From Alphaproteobacteria bacterium (GTDB lineage: Bacteria; Pseudomonadota; Alphaproteobacteria; TMED109), in contig JAJDWH010000009.1 of the NCBI GenBank assembly GCA_022825705.1, forward strand, positions 186,001 through 250,000: a stretch of DNA of 64,000 nt, given 5' to 3'. The notes beneath the pieces are model-generated. The model saw nothing but the letters and a program-made list of their open reading frames with translations, made no database searches and was not told the DNA's origin. Position numbers and translations under genes: made by a program. Below are positions 46,268 through 55,653 of the stretch, piece after piece. Position 1 is the first letter of the stretch. The number at the start of each line of letters is the position of its first letter.

Positions 46268-46813
46268 TCAGGCCGCCGGACGGATGGTTCGATCGCGTCC
46301 CCGCCGGGCCAGCCGCTTCTCCTTGACCAGCCTCTGGATGATCCGGTCGCGCGTGAGGCGGGTCAGGTGGTCGACGAACAGCACCCCGTCCAGATGATCG
46401 ATCTCGTGCTGCCAGCACACGGCTTCCAGCCCCGTGCATTCCCGGGTGTGGGTCGCGCCGTCGAGATCCTGGTACCGCACCGTGACGCGAGCCGGGCGCT
46501 CGACCTCTTCGTAGGCCTCCGGCACCGAGAGACAGCCCTCGCTCATCGTGGCGGTCTCCTCGCTGGTATCGAGGACTTCCGGGTTGACCAGAATTTGCGG
46601 ATTGGGCGGCTCGTCCTCGCCGTGCAGATCCATCACGACCATTCGCTGCGGCACGTCCACCTGCGGCGCTGCCAGCCCGATGCCGTTGGCGGCGTACATG
46701 GTCTCCAGCATGTTCTGGGCCAGCTCCGCGAGCGTCCGGTCGAACTGCTCGACCGGGCGGCTCACTTTCGTCAGCCGAGGGTCAGGCGCCTTCAGGATGG
46801 GTAGGATTGCCAA
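46268..46813 (-). CDS. def: Peptide deformylase
   Basis: 181 residues from TTG at 46813 with GGAGG nine bases upstream; the longer frame adds residues not typical of the family. Removes the formyl group from nascent proteins. Metal and active-site motifs are intact: GIGLAAPQV, EGCLSVPEAYE and HEIDHLDGVLF. The opening AILPILKAPDPRL is the usual type. Upstream of fmt. Confidence 0.94.
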   Translation of the reverse strand: MAILPILKAPDPRLTKVSRPVEQFDRTLAELAQNMLETMYAANGIGLAAPQVDVPQRMVVMDLHGEDEPPNPQILVNPEVLDTSEETATMSEGCLSVPEAYEEVERPARVTVRYQDLDGATHTRECTGLEAVCWQHEIDHLDGVLFVDHLTRLTRDRIIQRLVKEKRLARRGRDRTIRPAA

Positions 46814-46958
46814 GGGATCCAGCCTCCGCCGCCAATTGCGTGTCCGACGGCACGCGACACGCGCGCCACGCAAGTATGGCAAAAAAGTGCGGGCGGACAG
46901 AGTCTCCGGGCTCGACCCCGACCTCGCGCACCTGCGTGCGCCTGTCGTTTCGGTCGAG

Positions 46959-47876
46959 TCAGCCGGGCGGCCCCACAATCACCTGCATCGGCAGCTCCGG
47001 GTCGCGCGACCACTCCGCGAGAGAGCCGTCGTACAGGCGGGTTTCGGCGCGCTCGAGCAGTTCATGCAGGACGAACCAGCCCAACGCGCTTTCCAGTCCG
47101 GCGTTGCAGAACACGACCGGGTCGGCATCGGCGGGCACGCCGGCGTGCTCGAGCGCCGCGCGCACCGTGGCGGGCGCGTGAAAGACGAGGGTGTCGTCCA
47201 CAAGAAACCAGGCCAGCGGCACGTTCCGCGCGCCCGGCAGCGTGCCATGACGAAGCACGGTCTCATTGCGGTTCAGGCCCAGGTACTGATCGCTGGTTCG
47301 AAGGTCCACGAGAGGGCGGCCCGACGCGATCGCGTCCCCCACGGCGGCACGGTCCGCCAGAATGGGAGGCGCCCGGCGCGGCGCGTAGGAACCCGGTACC
47401 GGGGGCTGGTAACCGGTGTCCACGTCATTGTCCCAGCGCGCGGTCCAGGCCGCGAGGCCGCCGTCCAGGATCGACACGGCAGCATGACCGACGCTGCGCA
47501 GCGAGACGAAGATTGCAGCTGCTTCCGCTGCGTCGTAGCGGCCGGACCCCGGTGCCACGATGACGACGTGGTCGTCCGGGCTGACGCCGAGGCGCCCCAG
47601 CAACTCGGCCGTGCGGCCCGGCGCCGGGAGCCGCATCGGCACGCCGGCCTGCGTTTCCCGCCAGCCGTCCTCGTAGAAGTTCGTGAAGGTGGCGCAGGGA
47701 ACGTGCCCGGTCTCGTGGTCGGCTCGTGAACGGCGCACGTCGAGCACCAGGAGCCCGTCGGAACAGGTCCGCTCGGCCAGCCAGGCCACGTCGACCAGCG
47801 GCGTCGCCGCCGCTGCGGGCGGCGCCAGTGCGGCGGACATCGAAGTCGCGAGCAGGAGAAACCAACGCCGGGCCAT
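46959..47876 (-). CDS. Periplasmic two-domain rhodanese (sulfurtransferase)
   Basis: 305 residues from ATG at 47876, giving a Sec signal peptide (FLLLATSMSAALAPPAAA). Two rhodanese folds: the first DGLLVLDVRRSRADHETGHVPCA lacks the active Cys, the second has VVFCNAGLESALGWFVLHEL with the catalytic Cys. Similar to 3-mercaptopyruvate/thiosulfate sulfurtransferases. Divergent from pqqA, so the 152-base gap holds both promoters. Confidence 0.85.
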   Translation of the reverse strand: MARRWFLLLATSMSAALAPPAAAATPLVDVAWLAERTCSDGLLVLDVRRSRADHETGHVPCATFTNFYEDGWRETQAGVPMRLPAPGRTAELLGRLGVSPDDHVVIVAPGSGRYDAAEAAAIFVSLRSVGHAAVSILDGGLAAWTARWDNDVDTGYQPPVPGSYAPRRAPPILADRAAVGDAIASGRPLVDLRTSDQYLGLNRNETVLRHGTLPGARNVPLAWFLVDDTLVFHAPATVRAALEHAGVPADADPVVFCNAGLESALGWFVLHELLERAETRLYDGSLAEWSRDPELPMQVIVGPPG

Positions 47877-48028
47877 GCTGGCCGGAGCATAAGCCCGGAC
47901 GGCAGATACCAATAGGCAGTTCCTATGCAACGTATAGATGGACCCTCGGGTCGCGCGTCCTATCTTGCGTCCCACTGACGGGCGCACGTAATTGCGTCTA
48001 CCTTGGAACCCTAATCGGAGAGTTACCT

Positions 48029-48103
48029 ATGTGGAAAGCTCCTGTGGTTCGCGAGGTAGCGGTCGGTCTTGAGATCAACTGCTACGCTTGCGCGGAGGTC
48101 TGA
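48029..48103 (+). CDS. pqqA: PQQ precursor peptide
   Basis: 24 residues: MWKAPVVREVAVGLEINCYACAEV (positions 15 and 19 are the Glu and Tyr that are crosslinked to form PQQ, spaced E-xxx-Y as required). ATCGGAGAG precedes the ATG at nine bases. pqqB begins 62 bases later. The peptide is the substrate of PqqE with PqqD as chaperone. Too short for most gene finders. Confidence 0.96.
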   Translation: MWKAPVVREVAVGLEINCYACAEV

Positions 48104-48165
48104 TCCTAGTCTGGATCTGACTTTGACCCCCGCCGAACGGAAACCTGGGGCAACGGTGATGTCGT

Positions 48166-49101
48166 ATGCAAATCCGTGTTCTGGGAGCAGCCGCCGGCGG
48201 GGGGTTTCCGCAGTGGAATTGTAATCATCCGAATAGTCGCCGGGCGCGTGCCGGCGACCCTGATACCCCCTCCAGAACTCAGTCTTCCATCGCCGTCAGC
48301 GACGACGGTGCGCGTTGGTTCCTGTTCAACGCCTCCCCCGATCTACGCCAGCAGATAGCCGAGAATCCGGTCCTCCAGCCGTCGGCGCAGGCGCCGCTTC
48401 GCTACAGTCCGATTACCGGCGCGGTGCTGACCAACGCCGATGTGGACCATGTCGCCGGCCTGCTGAACCTTCGTGAATCGCAGCCGCTGAGCCTCTACGC
48501 GACCCCGCGAGTACTCGGGGTGCTCGAGGCCAACACCATCTTCAACGTCCTGAACCCCGCGTTCGTCGAGCGGCGCACCCTGACCCTTGACGAGCCGGTG
48601 CAACTCGTGGACGCCGCCGGGGACGCCGCCGGCCTGGAGATCACGCCGTTCGCAGTTCCCGGAAAAGTCGCCCTCTGGCTGGAAGACGAAGCCAAGGGGC
48701 CCGATTTCGGCTCGGTCGACGAGGACACCATCGCCCTGCACGTCCGTTCCACATCAAGTGACGCCTCGTTTCACTACATGCCGGCCTGCGCCGCCATCAC
48801 CGATGCCGTGCGCGAGCGCGTCCGCGGCACCCCCCTGCTCTTTTTTGACGGTACCCTCTGGGTCGACGACGAGATGGTCCGCGACGGAGTCGGCGTGAAG
48901 ACCGGCAAACGCATGGGGCACACCAGCATTTCGGGCGAGGGCGGCTCGCTCCACGGTCTTGACGGCCTCGACATCGGACGCCGGATCTTCATTCACCTCA
49001 ACACGACCAACCCGGTGCTGTCGGCCGACACCCCGGAACGCCGGGCCGTCGAGGACGCCGGGTGGGAGGTCTCCTACGACGGGATGGAGATCGACCTGTG
49101 A
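48166..49101 (+). CDS. pqqB: PQQ biosynthesis protein PqqB
   Basis: 311 residues, metallo-beta-lactamase-type fold. It opens with RVLGAAAGGGFPQWNCNHPNS, the PqqB signature, and has LTNADVDHVAGLLNLRESQPL where hydrolases have their metal motif. Proposed to hydroxylate the Glu-Tyr intermediate. Overlaps pqqC by four bases (GTGA). Confidence 0.95.
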   Translation: MQIRVLGAAAGGGFPQWNCNHPNSRRARAGDPDTPSRTQSSIAVSDDGARWFLFNASPDLRQQIAENPVLQPSAQAPLRYSPITGAVLTNADVDHVAGLLNLRESQPLSLYATPRVLGVLEANTIFNVLNPAFVERRTLTLDEPVQLVDAAGDAAGLEITPFAVPGKVALWLEDEAKGPDFGSVDEDTIALHVRSTSSDASFHYMPACAAITDAVRERVRGTPLLFFDGTLWVDDEMVRDGVGVKTGKRMGHTSISGEGGSLHGLDGLDIGRRIFIHLNTTNPVLSADTPERRAVEDAGWEVSYDGMEIDL

Positions 49102-49895
49102 TCGCACCGGCACCGATGGTGCCCGGAGCCCCCGGCACGGAGACCGAGCCGCCGCGTTCCGAACCGGAGATGCTGGCGGCGTTGTCCCGGATCGGCGAAG
49201 AGCGTTACCACAGCCTGCATCCGTTCCATCGACTGCTGCACGACGGCGAACTCGACCACGGACAGGTGCAGGCCTGGGCCCTAAATCGCTACTACTACCA
49301 ATGCTCCATTCCCCGCAAGGACCTGACCCTCATGGCGCGGATCGCCGACGTCGATCTGCGGCTGGAATGGCGTTCTCGCGTGATCGACCATGAAGGGGAC
49401 ATGGATGGGTCCGGTGGACTGGCACGCTATCTTCAGCTCTGTGAACGCCTCGGTCTCGACCTCGACTACGTCCGCTCGTGCGCCGGCCTGTTGCCCGGCA
49501 CCCGCTTTGCCGTCGACGCCTATATCGCGTTTGTGCGCGAGCGGTCGGTGCTGGAGGCAATCGCGTCCTCATTGACCGAGCTGTACGCGCCGGCCATCCA
49601 CCGGGAGCGGATAGCCGGGCTCTCCCGCCACTACGCATGGGCCGACGACTACGCCTTGGCCTACTTCAAGAAGCGTATCAACCAGGCACGGCGAGACGTG
49701 GACTTCGGCCGCGCGTGGGTGCTCCGCAATGCCCGGACCCGGGCCGAGCAGGACGCCGTGCTCGACGCGGTGCGGTTCAAGACCGACGTGCTCTGGGCCC
49801 AGCTCGATGCGTTGCACTCAGCCTACGTGGAACCGAGACGGATTCCCCCTGGCTGCTTCGTACCCCAACCTCAGGATCAGGAGCACGCGGCGTGA
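49098..49895 (+). CDS. pqqC: PQQ synthase PqqC
   Basis: 265 residues from the GTG at 49098 that overlaps pqqB; an ATG 7 codons on is also possible. All-helical oxidase carrying out the final eight-electron oxidation to PQQ. LNRYYYQCSIPRKDL, IDHEGD, ELYAPAIHRERIAG and HYAWADDYALAYF are canonical. Overlaps pqqD by four bases (GTGA). Confidence 0.95.
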   Translation: MIAPAPMVPGAPGTETEPPRSEPEMLAALSRIGEERYHSLHPFHRLLHDGELDHGQVQAWALNRYYYQCSIPRKDLTLMARIADVDLRLEWRSRVIDHEGDMDGSGGLARYLQLCERLGLDLDYVRSCAGLLPGTRFAVDAYIAFVRERSVLEAIASSLTELYAPAIHRERIAGLSRHYAWADDYALAYFKKRINQARRDVDFGRAWVLRNARTRAEQDAVLDAVRFKTDVLWAQLDALHSAYVEPRRIPPGCFVPQPQDQEHAA

Positions 49896-50182
49896 GCGAG
49901 CGTCTCCTCCTGAACTCGACCTCGGTGCCGCGGCTGCCGCGGCACGCAAAACTCCGGTTCGACCGGGCCCGCGACTGCTGGATCATCAATGCGCCGGAGC
50001 GCGTGTTCGAGCTGGATGCCATTGCGGGCGAAGTCATCCAGCTCGTGGACGGAACGCGGACCCTGGCGATCCTGGTGGACGAACTCGCCACGAAGTACAA
50101 CCAGGCCCCCCGCGCGGACATCGAACGCGATGTCACCGCCATGCTCCAAAACCTGGCTGACAAGGGATTTGTGATCGCATGA
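49892..50182 (+). CDS. pqqD: PqqA-binding protein PqqD
   Basis: 96 residues, GTG start overlapping pqqC. PqqD fold, a RiPP recognition element that holds PqqA for PqqE: FELDAIAGEVIQLVDGTRTLAILVDELATKYN (in part, about residues 40-70). Overlaps pqqE by four bases (ATGA). Present as a separate gene rather than fused. Confidence 0.95.
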   Translation: MSERLLLNSTSVPRLPRHAKLRFDRARDCWIINAPERVFELDAIAGEVIQLVDGTRTLAILVDELATKYNQAPRADIERDVTAMLQNLADKGFVIA

Positions 50183-51333
50183 TTGACCAAGCTGACGCCC
50201 CCGCGAACGCGCAGACCGAATGCGCCGCGGCAACCGGAACCTCGGATTCCCGCAATCGCCTGATTCCCTATGCTGTTCTTTGTGAACTGACCCATCGATG
50301 CCCACTCCAGTGTCCGTACTGCTCCAACCCGGTCGAACTGGAGCGCGCATCGCGAGAGATCGATACCGACGCTTGGAAGAGCGTTCTCTCGCAGGCCGTG
50401 GACATGGGGATCCTGCAAGCGCATTTCTCGGGCGGCGAGCCGACCGTCCGGAAGGATCTGGAAGAGATGGTCGAGCACGCCTCCAAGGCCGGGCTCTACA
50501 CCAATCTCATTACCTCCGGGGTGTTGCTGACCCCGGCCCGGCTCGACCGGCTGCGGGACGCGGGCCTCGATCACGTCCAGGTCTCGTTCCAGGACACGGA
50601 GTCCGAGAACGCGGACCGCATCGCGGGGTTCCGCGGACACGCCAAGAAACAGGAAGCTGCCCGCATGGTCCGGGCCGCCGACTTGCCGCTCACCGTCAAT
50701 GCCGTGATGCACCGGCAGAACCTGCATCACCTCGAAGACATGATCGCGATGGCCGTGGAACTCGACGCGGAACGGCTCGAGGTTGCCCAAGTGCAGTATT
50801 ACGGGTGGGCGCTCAAGAACCGGCAGGCGTTCCTTCCGACCCGGGATCAGCTCGATGAGGCGACCCGGATCGTCGAAGAGGCCCGGGTCCGCCTCAAGGG
50901 GATCCTGGCGATCGACTACGTGGTCCCCGACTACTATGCGCGCCGACCGAAGTCCTGCATGGGGGGCTGGGGCCGCCAGTTCCTCAACATCACGCCCGCC
51001 GGCAAGGTGCTGCCCTGCCACGCGGCGGAATCGCTGGACTTCCTGGAGTTCGAGAACGTGACCGAACGTCCGCTGGCCTGGATCTGGGAACACTCGAGCG
51101 CCTTCAACCGGTTCCGCGGCACCGACTGGATGCCGGAGCCGTGCCGCAGTTGCGATCGGCGCGAGATCGATTGGGGTGGATGCCGATGCCAGGCGTTCGC
51201 GCTGACCGGGGATCCCGATACGACTGACCCCGCCTGCGAATTCGCTCCGCAGCGGCACGTGCTGGAAATGCCCATCGGCGAGGCCGGCGGCGAGATTCCG
51301 GAGTTCGTGTACCGGCGCATCGGCAACGGCTGA
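50179..51333 (+). CDS. pqqE: PqqA peptide cyclase (radical SAM)
   Basis: 384 residues. Radical SAM CxxxCxxC is CPLQCPYC near residue 40, with GGEPTVRKDLEE. The C-terminal SPASM cysteines are in CMGGWGRQFLNITPAGKVLPCH and CRSCDRREIDWGGCRCQAF (short pieces). It forms the Glu-Tyr carbon-carbon bond in PqqA. Last gene of the pqqABCDE operon; no PQQ-dependent dehydrogenase is encoded within the window, so the enzyme served must be elsewhere. Confidence 0.96.
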   Translation: MIDQADAPANAQTECAAATGTSDSRNRLIPYAVLCELTHRCPLQCPYCSNPVELERASREIDTDAWKSVLSQAVDMGILQAHFSGGEPTVRKDLEEMVEHASKAGLYTNLITSGVLLTPARLDRLRDAGLDHVQVSFQDTESENADRIAGFRGHAKKQEAARMVRAADLPLTVNAVMHRQNLHHLEDMIAMAVELDAERLEVAQVQYYGWALKNRQAFLPTRDQLDEATRIVEEARVRLKGILAIDYVVPDYYARRPKSCMGGWGRQFLNITPAGKVLPCHAAESLDFLEFENVTERPLAWIWEHSSAFNRFRGTDWMPEPCRSCDRREIDWGGCRCQAFALTGDPDTTDPACEFAPQRHVLEMPIGEAGGEIPEFVYRRIGNG

Positions 51334-51503
51334 CCTCACGCTGCGCCCCTCGGCGAACACTTGGGCCGGGCACCGGCGGGAACCGGGATGCCTGTACTGC
51401 AGCCCGCGTGCGCACCTCGTAGCTCAGGCGCGCAACGTGGCCGGATATCGTGCCTACTGCCCAGCGCCCACCGCGATTCGCTATCCTGCTGCCACCTGTC
51501 CGC

Positions 51504-51944
51504 ATGGCCGGACAACCCGACCGTGATGGGTTCCCGATCACGCCACCACTGACGGCATCCGTGCAATCTTCAGCCAAGACCATGCAGTCGATGCTGGCTG
51601 CAGCCCAAGCCAAGGTCCCGCAAATCGATATCGTCGAGGCACGGGCGCGACATGGTCGCGCCGTGTTTGTCGACGTGCGCGATCACCACGAAGTGGCAGC
51701 AGGTCACATTCCGGGTGCGCTGCACGTCCCGCGCGGCCACCTCGAGTTCATTGCGGACCCGGCCTCGTCAAGCCACCCCTCCCAGATGGCTGCCGACGCC
51801 GAACTCGTGATCTACTGTGCGGCGGGCGGGCGTTCAGCCCTGGCGGCGGCCACGCTCCAGGAGATGGGGTACGCCAACGTTTCAAATCTGGTTGGCGGTT
51901 ACTCGGCCTGGGTCAACACCGGCGGACCGACCGAAGGCGGCTGA
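51504..51944 (+). CDS. Single-domain rhodanese protein
   Basis: 146 residues from ATG at 51504; starts at 51561 (GTG) or 51582 (ATG) are possible and none has a strong ribosome site. Rhodanese fold: AVFVDVRDHHEVAAGHIPGALHVPRG and IYCAAGGRSALAAATLQEMGYANV (short pieces) with the catalytic Cys in the CAAGGRSA loop. Sulfur transfer in the cytoplasm. 170 bases after pqqE, end of the core region before the tRNA. Confidence 0.85.
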   Translation: MAGQPDRDGFPITPPLTASVQSSAKTMQSMLAAAQAKVPQIDIVEARARHGRAVFVDVRDHHEVAAGHIPGALHVPRGHLEFIADPASSSHPSQMAADAELVIYCAAGGRSALAAATLQEMGYANVSNLVGGYSAWVNTGGPTEGG

Positions 51945-51997
51945 GACAGCCTCAAGTCCAATGGGGGTTATGGCTGGTATGGTCGCAGGCAAGTCCC

Positions 51998-52074
<77 letters not shown>

Positions 52075-52171
52075 CCCCTTCTTCCAGAACGGGCCCATGG
52101 GTTCCATCAAGACCCTGTTAACATTGCTAGAATAGTAAAACACAGGGGTTGCGCGTTCCCGCGCCTTCCTC

Positions 52172-52200
52172 TATTTTCCCACACACTGCGTGGGAAAATA
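52172..52200. repeat. Inverted repeat upstream of the integrase
   Basis: TATTTTCCCAC (52172-52182) and GTGGGAAAATA (52190-52200), perfect 11-bp arms with a 7-base loop, in AT-rich sequence. A further TTTTCCCACGC occurs at about 52218-52228, i.e. a third copy of the arm core. The spacing suggests binding sites of the integrase or an excisionase, or control of the integrase promoter. Confidence 0.6.
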
Positions 52201-52253
52201 AGGGGGAATGATTCCTTTTCCCACGCCGCGGTCGCACTGGCAGGAGGATCCCC

Positions 52254-53429
52254 ATGTCGAAGCTCACCATGGCCGCGATCAAGGCGTTGTCCGAGCCCGG
52301 GCGGTACAGCGACGGCGGCACACTCTATTTGTACATCGCGCCCGGCGGCTCAAAGTCCTGGGTACAGCGCGTCACGATCAACGGCCGTCGCCACGACATT
52401 GGCCTCGGGCCCTGGCCTGTCGTGTCGCTCGCCAAGGCGAGGCGGCGAGCGTTCGCGAACCGGGTGCTGATTGAGGACGGCGGTGACCCGCTCGCGGAAA
52501 AACGCAAGGCAGAGGTGCCGACGTTCGAGCAGGCTGCCGTACGCGTCCACGCAGCGAATCTCCCGCGTTGGCGAAGCGCCAAGGTCGCGGCTCTGTGGCT
52601 GAAATCCATGGAGCGGTATGCATTTCCGACGATGGGGGACAAGCGAGTGGACCTGATCGGGCGGGAAGACGTGCTGCGCGTCCTCTCGCCAATGTGGACC
52701 GCCAAGCCGGAAGCGGCGCGCAAGCTGCGCCTGCAGATTCGCACCACGCTTCGCTGGGCGCAGGGACACGGGTATGTCGAAACGAATGCGGCCGGCGAGG
52801 CCATAGATGGCGCGCTGCCACCGCAACCGTCCGTGCGGTCGCACCATCGAACCATCCCCTATTCCGAAGTCGCGGGCGCGCTGGCGGCGGTCGATGAGTC
52901 GGCCGCGACGAAAGCCGCAAAACTGTGCTTCCGGTTCCTGGTGCTTACGGCGGCCCGAGGGGGCGAGGCGCGCCTGGCGACGTGGCAGGAGATCGACTTC
53001 GAAGCGAGGGAATGGCGTATCCCGGGTGAACGCATGAAAACGGGTCAGCCGCACGTCGTACCGCTGTCCGACGGTGCAATGGCGGTACTGTCGGACGCTG
53101 CGGAGGTTTGTGAGACCGGATCAGACCTGATCTTCCCGGGAACGAAGCGTGGCCGTCCGTTGACTGACAGCACCCTGTCCAAGTTGCTGCGGGAAGTCGG
53201 CGTGCCCGCTGTCCCGCACGGATTCCGGGCGGCGTTCCGCACGTGGGCAAGCGAGAAAACCAACGCGCAGCATCACGTGATGGAACTGGCGCTGGCGCAT
53301 TCGGTCGGATCACAGGTCGAGCGGGCATATGCTCGCTCCGACCTTCGGAACAAGCGCCGTGCACTGATGGAGCGGTGGGGCGAGTACGTTACGGCGGAGC
53401 GCACCAAGGTTGTGCAACTGCACGGCTGA
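52254..53429 (+). CDS. int: Tyrosine site-specific integrase of the island
   Basis: 391 residues with CAGGAGG before the ATG. N-terminal DUF4102-type arm-binding domain (LYLYIAPGGSKSWVQRV, RRHDIGLGPWPVVSLAKAR), core-binding domain (about 90-190), and catalytic part: TAARGGEARLATW (first Arg), VPHGFRAAFRTWAS (His-x-x-Arg), LALAHSVGSQVERAYARSD (His, Tyr). All residues are present, so it may be active. It lies next to tRNA-Arg, as is usual for P4-type integrases. No excisionase was recognised. Confidence 0.93.
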   Translation: MSKLTMAAIKALSEPGRYSDGGTLYLYIAPGGSKSWVQRVTINGRRHDIGLGPWPVVSLAKARRRAFANRVLIEDGGDPLAEKRKAEVPTFEQAAVRVHAANLPRWRSAKVAALWLKSMERYAFPTMGDKRVDLIGREDVLRVLSPMWTAKPEAARKLRLQIRTTLRWAQGHGYVETNAAGEAIDGALPPQPSVRSHHRTIPYSEVAGALAAVDESAATKAAKLCFRFLVLTAARGGEARLATWQEIDFEAREWRIPGERMKTGQPHVVPLSDGAMAVLSDAAEVCETGSDLIFPGTKRGRPLTDSTLSKLLREVGVPAVPHGFRAAFRTWASEKTNAQHHVMELALAHSVGSQVERAYARSDLRNKRRALMERWGEYVTAERTKVVQLHG

Positions 53430-53644
53430 CTGCGCCCGCATTTCCAACTCTCAGGGGAAGAATCGTAACATTATCTTAACGTGTTGATTTTACCTTTATA
53501 TTTTCCATACCATTGGTTCTTGTCCCACATTGTCCCCACGCATTCACGCTGATTGCGTACGGGGGATGAACAGAGACCGCAAGCGGGAGGTCCCCGGGTT
53601 TGCGGCTTCCGGCGGATCAATCGCCCGCATCGGCCGCAGCTACC
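53430..53644. other. AT-rich stretch with a tandem 10-mer
   Basis: The 215 bases after the integrase drop to low GC (about 53465-53515) and contain TTGTCCCACA (53520-53529) directly followed by TTGTCCCCAC (53530-53539). These could be integrase arm-type sites. Nothing else recognised. Confidence 0.4.
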
Positions 53645-55114
53645 CTAGAAGTCAACGGGGCCATCTTCGTCCTGGAAACGGTGAACCGGAAACCTGCGCG
53701 TCCGGTGGTCAACCTGTTGTACGTGGTGGACTACTACCGAATGCGGATCGACCCGGAGCGTGCGCTTCCTTGGGTCCGGGTCCTCGGCCCGACAGCCTCC
53801 TCCCGGCGAGGCTTTGTCCCACGCGGCACGCTCCGGCTGCTGGCCAGCCGGTTCTGCGGGTTCGCCGCACGGCAGCAACTCCAGTACCGAGTACTCCTCC
53901 TGCGGGCCCGTTTCGGTGAACGCGTGTGATGACGCGGCGATCTTCACGCCTGCGGGCAACTCCATCTGGGCAACCCTGGCAGCACTGTGAAACAGGACCA
54001 CGTTTACCCCGCTGCCGGACGCTTGGGCAGTGTCAAAGATAACCCCGTCCAGACGAGGCTCGTGCTTCTTGGCCAGGAACTCGGCGATCACCTGGGTCGG
54101 CAGATAATCAAAGGCCTCATCGTTGGGCATAACGGGCCTGGCGATCCTTTCTCCAAACGATTGCAGGAACATGACACGCTCCAGCCGGTCAGCGAAACCC
54201 GGATCGAAGACGCTGCCGCTTTCACGCAATCCAACCAGCGCAGTAAAGTCGAAGAGGCGCAGGGGCCGGATGATCTCAAAGCAGGCAACGGCGACGCGAC
54301 TGCCAACGGGCGGACGAACCTCGGCGATGGCGACTTCCGGTTCAATCGCACCATAGAAGACTGATATGCCCTGGGCGTTCATACGGCCCGCGCCCGCCAG
54401 ATCAGGAGGTGGTGGACCAAGATCCCGGTCGGGCCGGCGAAGAGCGTCGGTGAGTTCACCAAGGGACTGAAAGGCACGGGCCCGATAGAGCACGCGAATG
54501 CACCTTTCGGGTCCGGCCGAGACAATCAGCGCCTTGCCATCGTCGGCCGTTCGGTCGCCAAGATCCTTGAACACCGATCCAAGATGCTCGGCAGTCGTGG
54601 GGTTGAAGAAACGCGCCTCCGTCTTCAGCGATAGCGTGAACTCCGTCCACTTCCGGTTCCAGGCATCGCCACTCCGACCCCACTCCAAGTAATGGGAGTC
54701 CGCGTCGAACTCGGTTTCCACACCGACCATCCCCGGGTCAACGGAGCCGTGCTCCTCGGCGGGGACGGCCTGAATGTCCCTGGCAGCTTCCTCCGGGATG
54801 CCGGCGGCGTCCTTGATGGCGTCTACGACCGGTTCGCCCTCGCGTTCCCAAGCGTATGCCATCTCGGGGTCATCCGACGCCCGCGCCTGCAACGAATCCG
54901 GCTGGTCCGGGGTTCGCCAGTAATGGCGTTCGAACGCAGCCGCAACGTACCCTGCGAGCCCGGGAACCGATGTGGATGGCCGCCGGTTACGGTAATAGGA
55001 ACAGACCCGGTGCTGCCCAGCACGTTGTATTGCATTGCTCAGATAGTCGTCGCGTACGCATGCGTAACAAAGTGCCTTTGCACGCAGGAAGTCCGGTTCG
55101 AGCCGCTTCGTCAT
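53645..55114 (-). CDS. HEPN/RES-domain protein, NAD+-degrading toxin candidate
   Basis: 489 residues, AGAGAGG before the ATG. N-terminal HEPN/RES-associated region with CYACVRDDYLSNAI (a Cys pair at 16 and 19), then the RES domain at about 205-385: VLYRARAF (Arg), GRMNAQGISVFYGA (Arg at 244), EVAIAEVRP (Glu265) and VLFHSAARV (Ser377). RES toxins hydrolyse NAD+. The last ~70 residues are not RES-like and differ in composition, so the end may be a read-through extension. No Xre-type antitoxin is visible beside it. Confidence 0.75.
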   Translation of the reverse strand: MTKRLEPDFLRAKALCYACVRDDYLSNAIQRAGQHRVCSYYRNRRPSTSVPGLAGYVAAAFERHYWRTPDQPDSLQARASDDPEMAYAWEREGEPVVDAIKDAAGIPEEAARDIQAVPAEEHGSVDPGMVGVETEFDADSHYLEWGRSGDAWNRKWTEFTLSLKTEARFFNPTTAEHLGSVFKDLGDRTADDGKALIVSAGPERCIRVLYRARAFQSLGELTDALRRPDRDLGPPPPDLAGAGRMNAQGISVFYGAIEPEVAIAEVRPPVGSRVAVACFEIIRPLRLFDFTALVGLRESGSVFDPGFADRLERVMFLQSFGERIARPVMPNDEAFDYLPTQVIAEFLAKKHEPRLDGVIFDTAQASGSGVNVVLFHSAARVAQMELPAGVKIAASSHAFTETGPQEEYSVLELLPCGEPAEPAGQQPERAAWDKASPGGGCRAEDPDPRKRTLRVDPHSVVVHHVQQVDHRTRRFPVHRFQDEDGPVDF

Positions 55115-55356
55115 TTAATGCCTCTCTTAGCATCATGACCCTTTCTCCATCCGGCTCCGCGCTGGCTGGTCGTGGCACCGGTGTCGGCACTCCTGCAATC
55201 ACCCCGGTACGCCACTAACAGTGCCACAACTCCAACATCCGCCGCGTGGCGATGGCGCTTCGTATACGCGTACCGCTTCCGCATCACCCGTGAAGCGGCT
55301 TCGCTACAATTATCGTGAGCATCCACCGGAATTCCTCGCAGCCACGGAGCCTGCCG

Positions 55357-55653
55357 ATGACAACCGCCAAGCGCCTGCAGGATCGGAACCGAGCGTATCA
55401 GTCCACCGGCAAGCACAAGCGAAATTCGCCGGAAACCCGAGACCAGGCCATCCCGCGACCGGTGGAAGCCCTGATCAAACACGCCCGCAAGCAGGCCGAC
55501 GACCCCCAAAGCGGCATCACCATGTGCCATCGTCAGGGCAAGACCGCCGTGTACCTCTCCCAAGACCGCAGATACATCGTTGAGCACCCGCCCCACGGCC
55601 CCGTCAAACAAACGCTTCGCAAGCCAGCTGGCAGCCGCTCGCCCGGCCGATGA
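55357..55653 (+). CDS. Small basic protein, possible antitoxin of the kinase
   Basis: 98 residues from ATG at 55357, chosen for GGAG seven bases before it; a GTG at 55315 is the alternative. Basic N- and C-termini (TTAKRLQDRNRAYQST; VKQTLRKPAGSRSPGR) around GITMCHRQGKTAVYLSQDRRYIVEHPP. I recognise no family. Its TGA overlaps the start of the zeta-like gene (ATGA), the usual antitoxin-first order. This position suggests, but does not prove, an antitoxin or regulator role. Confidence 0.7.
   Translation: MTTAKRLQDRNRAYQSTGKHKRNSPETRDQAIPRPVEALIKHARKQADDPQSGITMCHRQGKTAVYLSQDRRYIVEHPPHGPVKQTLRKPAGSRSPGR

Noticed and set aside
53600-53929. 109-residue plus-strand frame opposite the RES gene end
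   Set aside because: Some pieces look protein-like (VNLLYVVDYYRMRIDPERALPW), but no start signal or family is evident, and it overlaps the RES gene tail. It could explain the odd tail, but not enough to call.
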